Assembly (NCBI GenBank): GCA_015063535.1
Contig: SVTY01000011.1
Span: 1-63,662, forward strand
DNA length: 63,662 nt
DNA from: Oscillospiraceae bacterium
GTDB taxonomy: Bacteria; Bacillota; Clostridia; Oscillospirales; CAG-272
Reading direction: 5' to 3'
Shown here: piece by piece, positions 24,455 through 32,313 of the stretch
Layout: each line of letters starts with the position of its first letter
Numbering within the stretch: position 1 is the first letter of the stretch
Translations under genes and position numbers: made by a program
Notes under the pieces: generated by a model
The model's input: the letters and a program-made list of their open reading frames with translations, nothing else
Database searches by the model: none
What the model was told of the DNA's origin: nothing

Positions 24455-24558
24455 ACAGATAGAATCTCCCCCAAAAAAGCGTTTTTGAAATTCGCAAGCG
24501 AATCCATCTCTGCAAAAAGCAACAAAAACGCTTGTCAAAGCCAAGAAAGGATGCCACC

Positions 24559-25506
24559 ATGAGCGGAAAATACATTTATTACAACAGTCATTTTTTTCAA
24601 AACGCGCCCGAGGAGCCGAACGTCTACCGATACAGCCCCTTACAGTCTTCCATTGATTGTCCTCCCCGCCCCGATTCTCCGTATTACTGCACCTATCTTG
24701 CCTACCGCAATTATGCCAATACCAAGTACCTGACCTTTGACCTCGGCATCGATAAGGCGCCTCCCGGATATGCGATCGTCGATCGTAAAATGAATATTTT
24801 TATCTTTAATTTCGTGATCGAGGGAAAAGGGACCTTTAACGGAAAGCCCTTCGAGCGAGGAAGCTTTTATTATTCCAAGCCCCACCAATACCACACCATG
24901 CGCGCCGACGCTACCGAGCCTTGGGTGAGCATCTGGTTTGCCGTTGACGGCTCGTTGGGAAAAAAGATCGCCGACCGTCTGGATGAAAAATACAACGGGC
25001 AGATGTGCACCTTCGCTCACCCCGATGAGTTGTTTCATCTTGCCGAATTCTTGCTGTACGAATTTCCGCATATCCAAAGCTCGACCGAATACATTGAGGG
25101 TGTGATCCATCTGTTGATGACTTATCTCTTCCCCGACGTCAGCTTTGACTTTCACGAGGATCGTAATTTCACCCTGCATCAGCAACGGATCATTCGCCAG
25201 TCGATGATCTCGATCGGCAAGGAGCTCTCCACCGTGACCGTGGCAAGTCTTGCCGAGGAAGCCCATTTGGAGGTCAAGTATTATTCCAAGATTTTTGCGC
25301 TCGTCACGGGCATCTCTCCCAAGGAATATCTCCTGCGGGTCAAAATGGACATGGCGGCGCATTATCTGGTCGATACCGCCATCCCCGTGGAAGAGATCAC
25401 CGCCCTGCTCGGCTACAAGCACCGCAACAGTCTCAACGCCGCCTTCACCAAGGCTTACGGCATGACGCCCACCGATTATCGCAAGCTTCATTCGGTCAGA
25501 GAATAA
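24559..25506 (+). CDS. AraC-family transcriptional regulator
   Basis: A 315-residue one-component regulator. The N-terminal cupin-like sensor domain shows FNFVIEGKGTFNGKPFERGS followed by PHQYHTMRA, and the C-terminal ~100 residues hold two helix-turn-helix units (VASLAEEAHLEVKYYSKIFA and ITALLGYKHRNSLNAAFTKA, then YGMTPTDYRK). It probably senses a carbohydrate. It is transcribed divergently from the solute-binding protein and export cluster, its likely targets. The ATG at 24559 has AAAGGATG in front; the frame's nine extra upstream codons begin with TTG and lack a site. Confidence 0.92.
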   Translation: MSGKYIYYNSHFFQNAPEEPNVYRYSPLQSSIDCPPRPDSPYYCTYLAYRNYANTKYLTFDLGIDKAPPGYAIVDRKMNIFIFNFVIEGKGTFNGKPFERGSFYYSKPHQYHTMRADATEPWVSIWFAVDGSLGKKIADRLDEKYNGQMCTFAHPDELFHLAEFLLYEFPHIQSSTEYIEGVIHLLMTYLFPDVSFDFHEDRNFTLHQQRIIRQSMISIGKELSTVTVASLAEEAHLEVKYYSKIFALVTGISPKEYLLRVKMDMAAHYLVDTAIPVEEITALLGYKHRNSLNAAFTKAYGMTPTDYRKLHSVRE

Positions 25507-25594
25507 GGATGTTCCTTCCTTTTCTTTTGAAAAAGAAAAGGAAGCAAAAGAAAACACGAGCAAATTCCTCTTAAACTTTGCGGAAAAAATTACA

Positions 25595-25630
25595 AAAAAG
25601 GAGGCGAGCGTTTTGCGCTCGCCTTTTTTA
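25595..25630. terminator. bidirectional terminator
   Basis: GGCGAGCG (25603-25610) pairs with CGCTCGCC (25616-25623), with A-run before and T-run after. It serves the AraC gene on plus and the anti-sigma gene on minus. Confidence 0.88.
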
Positions 25631-25643
25631 CTATTGATATGAA

Positions 25644-27068
25644 TTAACCCTCTTCGTCAACAGCCCCATAGTTTCGATGAGCATCTTTTTGGCTTTCAAA
25701 ATATTCCTCATATCCACTCACTTGAACCGCCGGTACGTAAGTTTTTGCATAAGTGTCAATACCATGTTCGCTTTTGCCAATATATTTATAAAAGGCATAG
25801 AACGGAATATAAATCTCTCTATTTTCATCAGAAATATACTCTACATCAACATAAGTATAATTACTAAAATCGACTTCGGGCTGTGCAGCCATGCACAGAG
25901 GGCAAGAGTGACCGCCGAATACATATCCTTTTTCCAGAAGTTTTTCGGCTTCTTCTAATGTCAGCATTTTTGCTTTCGCATGCACGGTGTAGTAATCGTT
26001 CCAATTTTCTGATGTTTGATAAAGAGAAATATCCGTCAAAAAAGCTTCCTCGTTAGATCCACCCCAATGATACGTTCTTCCACTACCCCAATCTGTATTA
26101 AAGGTCAAGGAAATATAGTCTGTCGTCATAGGCGCCATGGAGAAGTTTAAAGGAAAAATTGTTTCTTTCGGAGAGTACAAATATATGCTGACTGTTTTTA
26201 ATTGTCGATAAGAATACTCGCGACATATCTTTATGTCGGAATAATCTTTACCAAAAGAATGACACACATAAGAGATCGTATCTTCCAATTTTTCCTTTAT
26301 CTGCTCGTCGGTGTCCGATTCCAATATTGAAACTCTTTCACCATTGATTATCAATCTTTTTTCATTATAATTTAAATACTTTAAATCAAAACGCAAAGTA
26401 TTGTATCCTGTAGCGAAACGAATGAATTTTCCGTTTTCTCTAACGAAAGCTTCATAAGAAATATAGCCGTTTTGGCTTTCATTTTTGTTGATTTCATAAT
26501 TGGTTGTATTTATACCGACAAAGTCGGTAACGGAATCCCAATACTGTAAAATAAAATCATTCAATTCGTTTTTGGAAGGGAGTTTTTTATTTCTCGAGTA
26601 GATAGGCAAATATTCGGCATTTGGTAAGGGAGCGATTCCTAAATATTCCGAAGAGGTTGCATAGACTTCTGTATACTGATTCGTTCCGTTGCTGTCATTC
26701 GTTGCGCCAAAAACGCTGCCTACTTTATCAGCACTCAATATAATGTCACTGACATTTGAGTTAATGATGGGAGACCAAGGTTCTCCATTCGGAGTGTACG
26801 GTTCAATCCCCGGACCATCAATTATGGGAGACCAAGGCTCTCCATCAGAAGTGTACGGTTCCCCCCCCGAACCATCTTCTCTCAGCATCGGTACAACGAT
26901 GACTGCACTTACAATCAGCAAGAAGCAAGCCGCAATTGCCCCAAAGCGCAACCATACGCTTTTAGGCTTTTTGCTTTTCTGTCTGAGACTGTCCTTTTGC
27001 TCAACGTATTTTTCAACAAGGTCGGGATCAAGGTGATTCAGACCTTCATTCCATTCTTTCTTTTTCAT
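25644..27068 (-). CDS. putative anti-sigma factor, membrane-anchored
   Basis: A 474-residue protein with a ~40-residue basic cytoplasmic N-terminus, one membrane helix (about residues 42-62) and a large extracytoplasmic domain. The topology, plus the ATGA overlap with a sigma-factor gene directly upstream, make an anti-sigma role likely; I do not recognise the family of the outer domain. Just outside the membrane is a 19-residue direct repeat (EPYTSDGEPWSPI and EPYTPNGEPWSPI). Near the C-terminus is HSCPLCMAA, a CxxC that could form a redox-sensitive disulfide or bind metal. The gene is more AT-rich than its neighbours. Confidence 0.65.
   Translation of the reverse strand: MKKKEWNEGLNHLDPDLVEKYVEQKDSLRQKSKKPKSVWLRFGAIAACFLLIVSAVIVVPMLREDGSGGEPYTSDGEPWSPIIDGPGIEPYTPNGEPWSPIINSNVSDIILSADKVGSVFGATNDSNGTNQYTEVYATSSEYLGIAPLPNAEYLPIYSRNKKLPSKNELNDFILQYWDSVTDFVGINTTNYEINKNESQNGYISYEAFVRENGKFIRFATGYNTLRFDLKYLNYNEKRLIINGERVSILESDTDEQIKEKLEDTISYVCHSFGKDYSDIKICREYSYRQLKTVSIYLYSPKETIFPLNFSMAPMTTDYISLTFNTDWGSGRTYHWGGSNEEAFLTDISLYQTSENWNDYYTVHAKAKMLTLEEAEKLLEKGYVFGGHSCPLCMAAQPEVDFSNYTYVDVEYISDENREIYIPFYAFYKYIGKSEHGIDTYAKTYVPAVQVSGYEEYFESQKDAHRNYGAVDEEG
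26768..26881. repeat. 57-bp direct repeat within the anti-sigma gene
   Basis: GGGAGACCAAGG starts copies at 26769 and 26826. The 57-bp period equals 19 codons and keeps frame, giving the duplicated EPYT..GEPWSPI segment. Confidence 0.8.
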
Positions 27069-27661
27069 ATCGAATACCCCTCACTTTCAAGCTTTTCTTT
27101 CAAGGCACTTCTGATGGCGGCAAGCTCCTTTTTTATCATCGAACGGCTCAAGCTCAGATTACTTGCAATCGTATCAATGGGATCGGCTATGTAGTACCTG
27201 CTCATAAATATAAATTGTCTGCGCTCGGAAAGCGAGCGAACAAAATCGCTGATGACACGACCAAGGTTCTCTGCATCAAAATCTGCACCAATGTCCTCGT
27301 TACCGACTACGAAATCTTCAAGCTCGGAGAGAGATACCGTCATTTCGGAAGGTATCACGTTCTGTTTTAGTTTGCTGTGATAGCGTTTGATCGCCATTCT
27401 TCGCATGATTGTTGTTAGAAATGCTTTGAGTACATTCGGTCTTGATGGCGGCATAGCGTTCCACGCACCCAGATATGTATCATTCAAGCACTCCTCGCAG
27501 TCAAACCGATCGTGAACTACGTTATAAGCAATGTAAAACAGATATTTCTTGTATTTGAAATCGGTTTCCTCAATTGCTTTTTCGTTTCGTTCCCAATAAA
27601 GCTCAACGATTTTTTCGTCATCTATCGGCACTCTCGCCGTTTGTTTACTTTGAAGTTCCAT
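27065..27661 (-). CDS. RNA polymerase sigma factor, sigma-70/ECF type
   Basis: A 198-residue alternative sigma factor. Region 2 is seen as YKKYLFYIAYNVVHDRFDCE, then ECLNDTYLGAWNAMPP and FLTTIMRRMAIKRY. Region 4 is LSERRQFIFMSRYYIADPID, then IASNLSLSRSMIKKELAAIR. The start at 27661 (MELQSKQ) has GGAGG upstream; the frame runs 32 codons further without a site. Coupled to the following membrane protein, so an ECF-type signalling pair is likely. The -10-like TGGTATAAT at 27764-27772 (minus) has only a weak -35. Confidence 0.87.
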   Translation of the reverse strand: MELQSKQTARVPIDDEKIVELYWERNEKAIEETDFKYKKYLFYIAYNVVHDRFDCEECLNDTYLGAWNAMPPSRPNVLKAFLTTIMRRMAIKRYHSKLKQNVIPSEMTVSLSELEDFVVGNEDIGADFDAENLGRVISDFVRSLSERRQFIFMSRYYIADPIDTIASNLSLSRSMIKKELAAIRSALKEKLESEGYSI

Positions 27662-28031
27662 CACGCGCCTCCTTCCTCGCATTTTTGAAAGCCCCTTCAT
27701 AAATAGTAGTACCAAAAATCTTGAAAGTGTGTAATGATTTTTGAAAGTTTTTCGCATTTTTTATATTATACCATATTTTTGCGAAAAATGTGTGAACCGG
27801 TATAAAAATATAGGTGCCACCGAAGCGGCACCCTTGAGATCAACGAACGGCAGGAGCATTAGCATTCCTGCCGTTGTTTATTATTCTGTTTGGTATCAAT
27901 TTTCCAAAAAATCGGCGGAGAAAAAATTGATTATTCTTGCGCAGTAATTGATACTTTGCTCTGTCCAACAGTTCAAGCGACTTTGCTGATTGGATACAAA
28001 GAGAGACTTGAAAATTGCGTTCTCTCCCGAA
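27662..28031. other. intergenic region between sigma operon and oxidoreductase gene
   Basis: No gene supported. It contains a minus-strand terminator (27795-27832), an inverted repeat AACGGCAGGA/TCCTGCCGTT (27846-27875) and AT-rich sequence. A plus-strand frame running from here into the oxidoreductase gene is antisense and lacks a ribosome site. Confidence 0.65.
27795..27832 (-). terminator. terminator downstream of the Gfo/Idh gene
   Basis: On minus, GGTGCC (27827-27832) pairs with GGCACC (27813-27818) across a GCTTCGGT loop, followed by TATATTTTTAT. Confidence 0.75.
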
Positions 28032-29354
28032 TCAGAAAAGAATGTTTTGTGGAAAAGAAACAGGCACTCCATTGTTTTCTCTGGACTGATCAGCCTTATA
28101 AACAGCCAAATGACCTGTCAGAGAATCAAAAATTGATGTACATGCCAAACTTGGCTCACCATCGCATATATAATTCAAGAAATCCAACACAAGTCTTCCG
28201 TCTCCTCCTCCGTGACCGCCGAAAGCTCCGACCATATCTCCTCTTATGTTGAGATCCACAATTTCCTCATCGTGTTCTCCGTTGTGAGAATCCGGGGAGG
28301 GATTGATCATTCTTACCGTATACTTGGAGGTTTCCATCTCACCAAAAATTTCTCCCTTGGTTCCAATGATATGGATCCTCCGCATAGGTGACGCAGAGCC
28401 ACCAATCATATTCATAGTTCCTACCGCTCCGGATGCAAAGTTGACCATGACTGACTGACGATCCACTACATCATTATCACATTTGTAAATGCAGCGTCCA
28501 TAAGGAGAATCTCCTGTCAACAGAGCAATCCTGTCCTCATCGGTAGGATTATCAAGATGCTCCAGCTTATCCCACACATAAAATTCCCAACGCTTCGGAT
28601 GATCTAAATAAAGTCTCTTGGAAGAATATAAGCAGGTATCCACATAAGGACAATCTTTCATGCAGACTGTACCTGCTCCCTGTGGAGCATTTTCCGGCAC
28701 AAACTGATATCTCCCTCCAAAGGAGGATATCTGTATCGGTTTTGTCTCGCTCATCAGCCACATCATGATATCCATGTCGTGACAGCTTTTTGCCAGAAGC
28801 ATGGAGGAGTGACACTTCTGAGAATTTGCCCATTTTCCGCGCACATATCCTACAGACATGTGATGATAACTTACATGCTCAACCTGTTGAATGCTGATGA
28901 TTTCTCCGATATCTCCCCTGGCAATCCGTTCCTTGATGCTGTAATAAAAAGGGGCATATCGAAGCACATGGCAAATCATCACTTTTCTGTTATGCTTTTT
29001 AGCGCAGGCTGCTAATCGGAGTGCTTCCTCTTCATTCAAGGCAAATGGCTTTTCCAAAAGCATATCGTATCCGCATTCCAAAAGCGGTATGGACGTATCA
29101 ACATGCTGATTATCCATGGTACCGTTGATAATGGCATCCGCCAGCTTCCCTTTTGACGCAAGCTCTGCGGCAGAGGTAAAACACATATTTTCCGAGAAAC
29201 CGTATTTTTCCATAACCATCTTGCGTCTCTGTGGATTGGGATCCGCAACGCCCACGATCCGAAGTTTCTGCGGTTCCCTATCAGCTAAGCTTGCATAACC
29301 CATTGCCCGATGGCCTGCTCCCACGATAATTGCTGTTACTGTTTTTTGTTTCAT
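28032..29354 (-). CDS. Gfo/Idh/MocA-family oxidoreductase
   Basis: A 440-residue NAD(P)-dependent sugar dehydrogenase-like protein. The N-terminal Rossmann domain has VGAGHRAMGYA; LLEKPFALNEEEAL is the family's conserved EKP motif; then CHVLRYAPFYYSIKERIARG and SCHDMDIMMWLM (active-site His region). A Cys-rich insertion (CMKDCPYVDTC) is seen in the C-terminal domain, as in a subgroup from Clostridia. The substrate is probably a sugar or inositol derivative. The ATG at 29354 with GAGGATC is used; the frame extends 60 codons upstream into the guaA-like gene. Codon use is less GC-rich than neighbours, hinting at a separate origin. Confidence 0.88.
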   Translation of the reverse strand: MKQKTVTAIIVGAGHRAMGYASLADREPQKLRIVGVADPNPQRRKMVMEKYGFSENMCFTSAAELASKGKLADAIINGTMDNQHVDTSIPLLECGYDMLLEKPFALNEEEALRLAACAKKHNRKVMICHVLRYAPFYYSIKERIARGDIGEIISIQQVEHVSYHHMSVGYVRGKWANSQKCHSSMLLAKSCHDMDIMMWLMSETKPIQISSFGGRYQFVPENAPQGAGTVCMKDCPYVDTCLYSSKRLYLDHPKRWEFYVWDKLEHLDNPTDEDRIALLTGDSPYGRCIYKCDNDVVDRQSVMVNFASGAVGTMNMIGGSASPMRRIHIIGTKGEIFGEMETSKYTVRMINPSPDSHNGEHDEEIVDLNIRGDMVGAFGGHGGGDGRLVLDFLNYICDGEPSLACTSIFDSLTGHLAVYKADQSRENNGVPVSFPQNILF

Positions 29355-29409
29355 GATCTGATCCTCATTGTATGATAAATCAACTTTTCTACTCAACAGC
29401 CACGTTGGG

Positions 29410-30411
29410 TCATTCCCATTCAATGGTTCCGACCGGCTTGGGAGTAAGATCATACAGTACTCGGTTGATGCCTTCGACCTCCTCCGTGATGCGATTGGTG
29501 ATCTTATGAAGCAGGGGGTAGGGGATCTCCTCAACCGTGGCGCTCATGGCGTCGGTGGTATTGACCGCACGGATGATGGCAGGCCATCCCTCATAGCGGC
29601 TCTCGTCCTTGACACCGACACTCTTCAGGTCGGGCACGACAACAAAATACTGCCACACCTTCTCGCCAAGTCCGCTTGCGGCAAATTCCTCCCGCAAAAT
29701 GGCGTCTGCCTCCCGCAGAGCATGGAGACGGTCACGGGTGATGGCACCCAAGCAACGCACACCCAATCCCGGCCCCGGAAAGGGCTGACGGTAGACCATG
29801 GCATGGGGCAGTCCCAACGCCTCTCCTACCACACGCACCTCGTCCTTAAAGAGGAGCTTAATGGGCTCCACAAGCGAAAACTTCAAATCCTCGGGAAGTC
29901 CGCCCACATTATGGTGAGACTTGACTGCCTTCTTTCCCTCTGCCTGCTTGATGCTCTCCAAAATATCAGGGTAGATGGTTCCCTGCGCAAGGAAATCCAC
30001 ACCTTCGAGCTTTCTTGCCTCATCGGCAAAAACCTCGATAAATTCCTTTCCGATGATCTTTCTCTTGCTCTCGGGGTCGGATACGCCCGCAAGCAGGTCA
30101 AGAAAGCGGTCGGTGGCATCCACATAGATGAGGTTGGCATCCAATTGGTTACGGAACACCTCCACCACATTTTCGGATTCGTCCTTGCGCATCAGACCGT
30201 GGTTGACATGTACACAAATGAGCTGTTTTCCGATCGCCTTCAGCAAGAGTGCCGCCACCACGGAGGAATCTACGCCGCCGGACAGTGCTAAAAGCACCTT
30301 TTTGCTGCCTACCTGTGCGCGAACCTGCGCAATCTGCTCCTCAATAAATGCGTCTGCTAAAGCCTTTGTTGTAATTCGCTCCATCGTTTCGGGACGTCTG
30401 TTGTTTTCCAT
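29410..30411 (-). CDS. guaA: GMP synthase ATP-pyrophosphatase subunit, no glutaminase domain
   Basis: A 333-residue protein equal to the C-terminal two thirds of GuaA: PP-loop LALSGGVDSSVVAALL, the HVNHGLMRKDE segment, GTIYPDILES, KSHHNVGGLPE, PFPGPGLGVRC and the C-terminal dimer domain ending GTIEWE. It amidates and adenylates XMP to make GMP. The class-I glutamine amidotransferase domain (about 190 residues) that normally precedes it is absent, and the gene has a clean GGAGG site and promoter, so this is not an obvious truncation. It may use a separate glutaminase subunit, as archaea do, or free ammonia. Confidence 0.9.
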   Translation of the reverse strand: MENNRRPETMERITTKALADAFIEEQIAQVRAQVGSKKVLLALSGGVDSSVVAALLLKAIGKQLICVHVNHGLMRKDESENVVEVFRNQLDANLIYVDATDRFLDLLAGVSDPESKRKIIGKEFIEVFADEARKLEGVDFLAQGTIYPDILESIKQAEGKKAVKSHHNVGGLPEDLKFSLVEPIKLLFKDEVRVVGEALGLPHAMVYRQPFPGPGLGVRCLGAITRDRLHALREADAILREEFAASGLGEKVWQYFVVVPDLKSVGVKDESRYEGWPAIIRAVNTTDAMSATVEEIPYPLLHKITNRITEEVEGINRVLYDLTPKPVGTIEWE

Positions 30412-30449
30412 AATTTTATCCTCCGTTTGGTGAATATCTAACACCCTTT

Positions 30450-30478
30450 ATTGTAACACAAAATCCGTCAAACAGCAA
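30450..30478 (-). promoter_or_regulatory. promoter of the GMP synthase gene
   Basis: TTGCTG (30473-30478), 17-bp spacer, TACAAT (30450-30455). Confidence 0.55.
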
Positions 30479-30585
30479 GTTTTTTTTGAAACTTCCCTGT
30501 CGGTTTTTGCGATTTTTCCGTATTCCACAAATCACGGGCTTTCACTTTGTCAAAAAATGGTAGTTTTTCCGACAAGGCGACTGTC

Positions 30586-31065
30586 TCATTTATGGTATCG
30601 GGTTCCCTTTTGGATCTGAAAGCTCCGATAGACCGTCTCCAACAGCAACACACGCATCAGCTGATGGGGGAAGGTGAGCCGTGAGACCGACAGCCGCAGA
30701 TCGCACGCCTCCTTGACCGAATCGGCAAGTCCAAAGGAGCTTCCTATGATGAGGCAGACCTCTCCGTGGGTCTCGGCGATCTGCGCCAAGCGCACGGAAA
30801 GCTCCTCAGACGAAAGCTGCTTGCCCTCCACGCACAGGGCAATACGGTAGGCTTTGGGCGGGATCTGCCGAAGGATCTGCGCTGCCTCCTTTTCCAATGC
30901 CGTGCGGATCTCTCCGTCGGTGGGATTTTCGGCAAGCCGCTCCTCCTTCAGTTGAACGATCTCCAAGCGGCAAAAAGCGCCCAGTCGCTTTTCATACTCC
31001 GCCGCCGCTTCTCTCCAATAGCTCTCCTTCAAGGTTCCAAGGGTAATCAGCTTCACACCCAGCAT
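30586..31065 (-). CDS. rlmH: 23S rRNA pseudouridine-1915 N3-methyltransferase RlmH
   Basis: A 159-residue SPOUT methyltransferase. VKLITLGTLKESYW is the usual N-terminus. CVEGKQLSSEELS, IIGSSFGLADSV (SAM-binding knot; GSSFG where most have GGAFG) and the C-terminal LLLETVYRSFQI with RYHK complete the signature. It methylates the pseudouridine in helix 69 of the ribosome. The start has GGAGACG upstream and lies inside the end of the WalJ gene, with an unusual 74-base overlap. Confidence 0.94.
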   Translation of the reverse strand: MLGVKLITLGTLKESYWREAAAEYEKRLGAFCRLEIVQLKEERLAENPTDGEIRTALEKEAAQILRQIPPKAYRIALCVEGKQLSSEELSVRLAQIAETHGEVCLIIGSSFGLADSVKEACDLRLSVSRLTFPHQLMRVLLLETVYRSFQIQKGTRYHK

Positions 31066-31882
31066 TCTCTAACGTCTCCTTTTTCGGAATGATCAATTCG
31101 GTGGGGCAGTCCGCCGCCGCCACCGTCAGCACGGTATGCGGGTCGGACAGGGCGTTTTGCGCCGTCTCCCAAGCAAGGCTCGGCTCGTTGTTCTCCTCGC
31201 TCAGATGCGCCAGCAGGAAGGCACGTGTTCCCGCCTGCTCCAGCTCCGCCGCAAGGGCGGCACTGTCCTCGTTGGACAGATGTCCCCGACGGGAGCGGAT
31301 GCGCTTTTTCAGCTCATAGGGATAGGATCCCTTCATGAGCATATCCACATCGTGGTTGGATTCCAGCACCACCGCCTCACAGCCGAGAAGTCCTTGGCGC
31401 ACCTCGTCAGAGATATATCCGATATCGGTAGCGACGCCGATGGCGTGCTTGCCCTCTCCGTCCTCAAATTCGATGCGGTAGCCCACGCTCATCCGACTGT
31501 CGTGGGGGGTGGGAAAGGAGGTAACGGTCAGGTCGCCTACGGTGACACTGTACTGCCCCGAATGGCGGCAGAGCCGCTCCTTGACGGGGCAATCGGCGTA
31601 TCGGTCGAACACCTCTGCCGATCGGTCGGTCATATGAACAGGGATTTCCTGTCGCTTGCAAAGGGTCTCCAGCGCCGAAATATGGTCGCTGTGGTCATGG
31701 GTGACAAGGATGGCGGCGATCTCACCGATATCCGCTCCGATCTGACGGAGTGCCTCGCACAGCCGACGGGCGCTCTTGCCTGCGTCGATCAGAATGGCGG
31801 TGTTGCCCCCTCGGATGTACACGGCATTTCCCTTGGAGCCCGAATACAGGGTGACGACCCGAAGGGATCGGGGCGCCATCAT
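30992..31882 (-). CDS. walJ: MBL-fold exonuclease-like hydrolase (WalJ/YycJ family)
   Basis: A 296-residue metallo-beta-lactamase-fold protein. It begins LRVVTLYSGSKGNAVYIRGG, the YycJ start, and the metal motif is THDHSDHI, with later HDSRMSVGYRI and HLSEENNEP. YycJ/WalJ proteins are 5'-3' exonuclease-like and linked to cell-wall homeostasis and mismatch repair in Bacillus. The protein runs about 30 residues beyond the usual length because its end overlaps rlmH. The ATGA overlap with the upstream membrane protein marks an operon of three genes with rlmH. Confidence 0.88.
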   Translation of the reverse strand: MMAPRSLRVVTLYSGSKGNAVYIRGGNTAILIDAGKSARRLCEALRQIGADIGEIAAILVTHDHSDHISALETLCKRQEIPVHMTDRSAEVFDRYADCPVKERLCRHSGQYSVTVGDLTVTSFPTPHDSRMSVGYRIEFEDGEGKHAIGVATDIGYISDEVRQGLLGCEAVVLESNHDVDMLMKGSYPYELKKRIRSRRGHLSNEDSAALAAELEQAGTRAFLLAHLSEENNEPSLAWETAQNALSDPHTVLTVAAADCPTELIIPKKETLENAGCEADYPWNLEGELLERSGGGV

Positions 31883-32304
31883 GAAAACAGCCCCCGAAAG
31901 AAGGGAAACACAAACAGCTCCAGCGCATCCACGCCGAAGGTGATGAGAAAGGCGAAGATGGGAACGATCATCCAGCGGGACTGTTTCAGCCGCCGCTTAC
32001 CGTCCTCGATAAATTCGGTCTTTTGCTCTTCGCTCCACTCGGCGGGCAGCATCTCCTCGGTCACGCCCTTTCGGGAAAAGCCCCGATTGTAGATCACATA
32101 AGCAAGGGCAAAGCCGGTTGCCAGTATCATATAGGCGATCATGACGATGCGGAAATAGGGTTGCTTCATCAAAAGCCGATAGACGGTCAGCACGACGACC
32201 GTCACCGCCGCAAGGACAAGGAGCAAGCCCACTGCCTGACGGTCGGGCTTTTTATGGGGCGGTTGAGGTGTGGTTTGCCGATTGGCATTTCTTTGTTTTT
32301 TCAC
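31879..32304 (-). CDS. small membrane protein of unknown function
   Basis: A 141-residue protein with a basic/Pro-rich N-terminus (1-23), three hydrophobic helices (about 25-43, 51-70 and 109-128) and a charged loop EEMLPAEWSEEQKTEFIEDG between the second and third. No family is recognised with certainty. It is 9 bp downstream of galK and its stop overlaps the WalJ start, so it lies in a galK-to-rlmH gene string. Confidence 0.78.
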   Translation of the reverse strand: MKKQRNANRQTTPQPPHKKPDRQAVGLLLVLAAVTVVVLTVYRLLMKQPYFRIVMIAYMILATGFALAYVIYNRGFSRKGVTEEMLPAEWSEEQKTEFIEDGKRRLKQSRWMIVPIFAFLITFGVDALELFVFPFFRGLFS

Positions 32305-32313
32305 GGTTCCCTC

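Larger units (their letters stand above)
24102..24558. other. intergenic region with divergent promoters
   Basis: AT-rich, no gene supported. It holds the minus-strand promoter of the solute-binding protein and the plus-strand promoter of the AraC gene. The ~190-base leader of the former includes a small hairpin near 24135-24155. A 61-codon frame here starts with TTG, lacks a ribosome site and overlaps the promoter, so I do not call it. Confidence 0.7.

Noticed and set aside
27890-28252. 120-codon plus-strand frame entering the oxidoreductase gene
   Set aside because: Starts in AT-rich spacer without a site and is antisense to the Gfo/Idh end.
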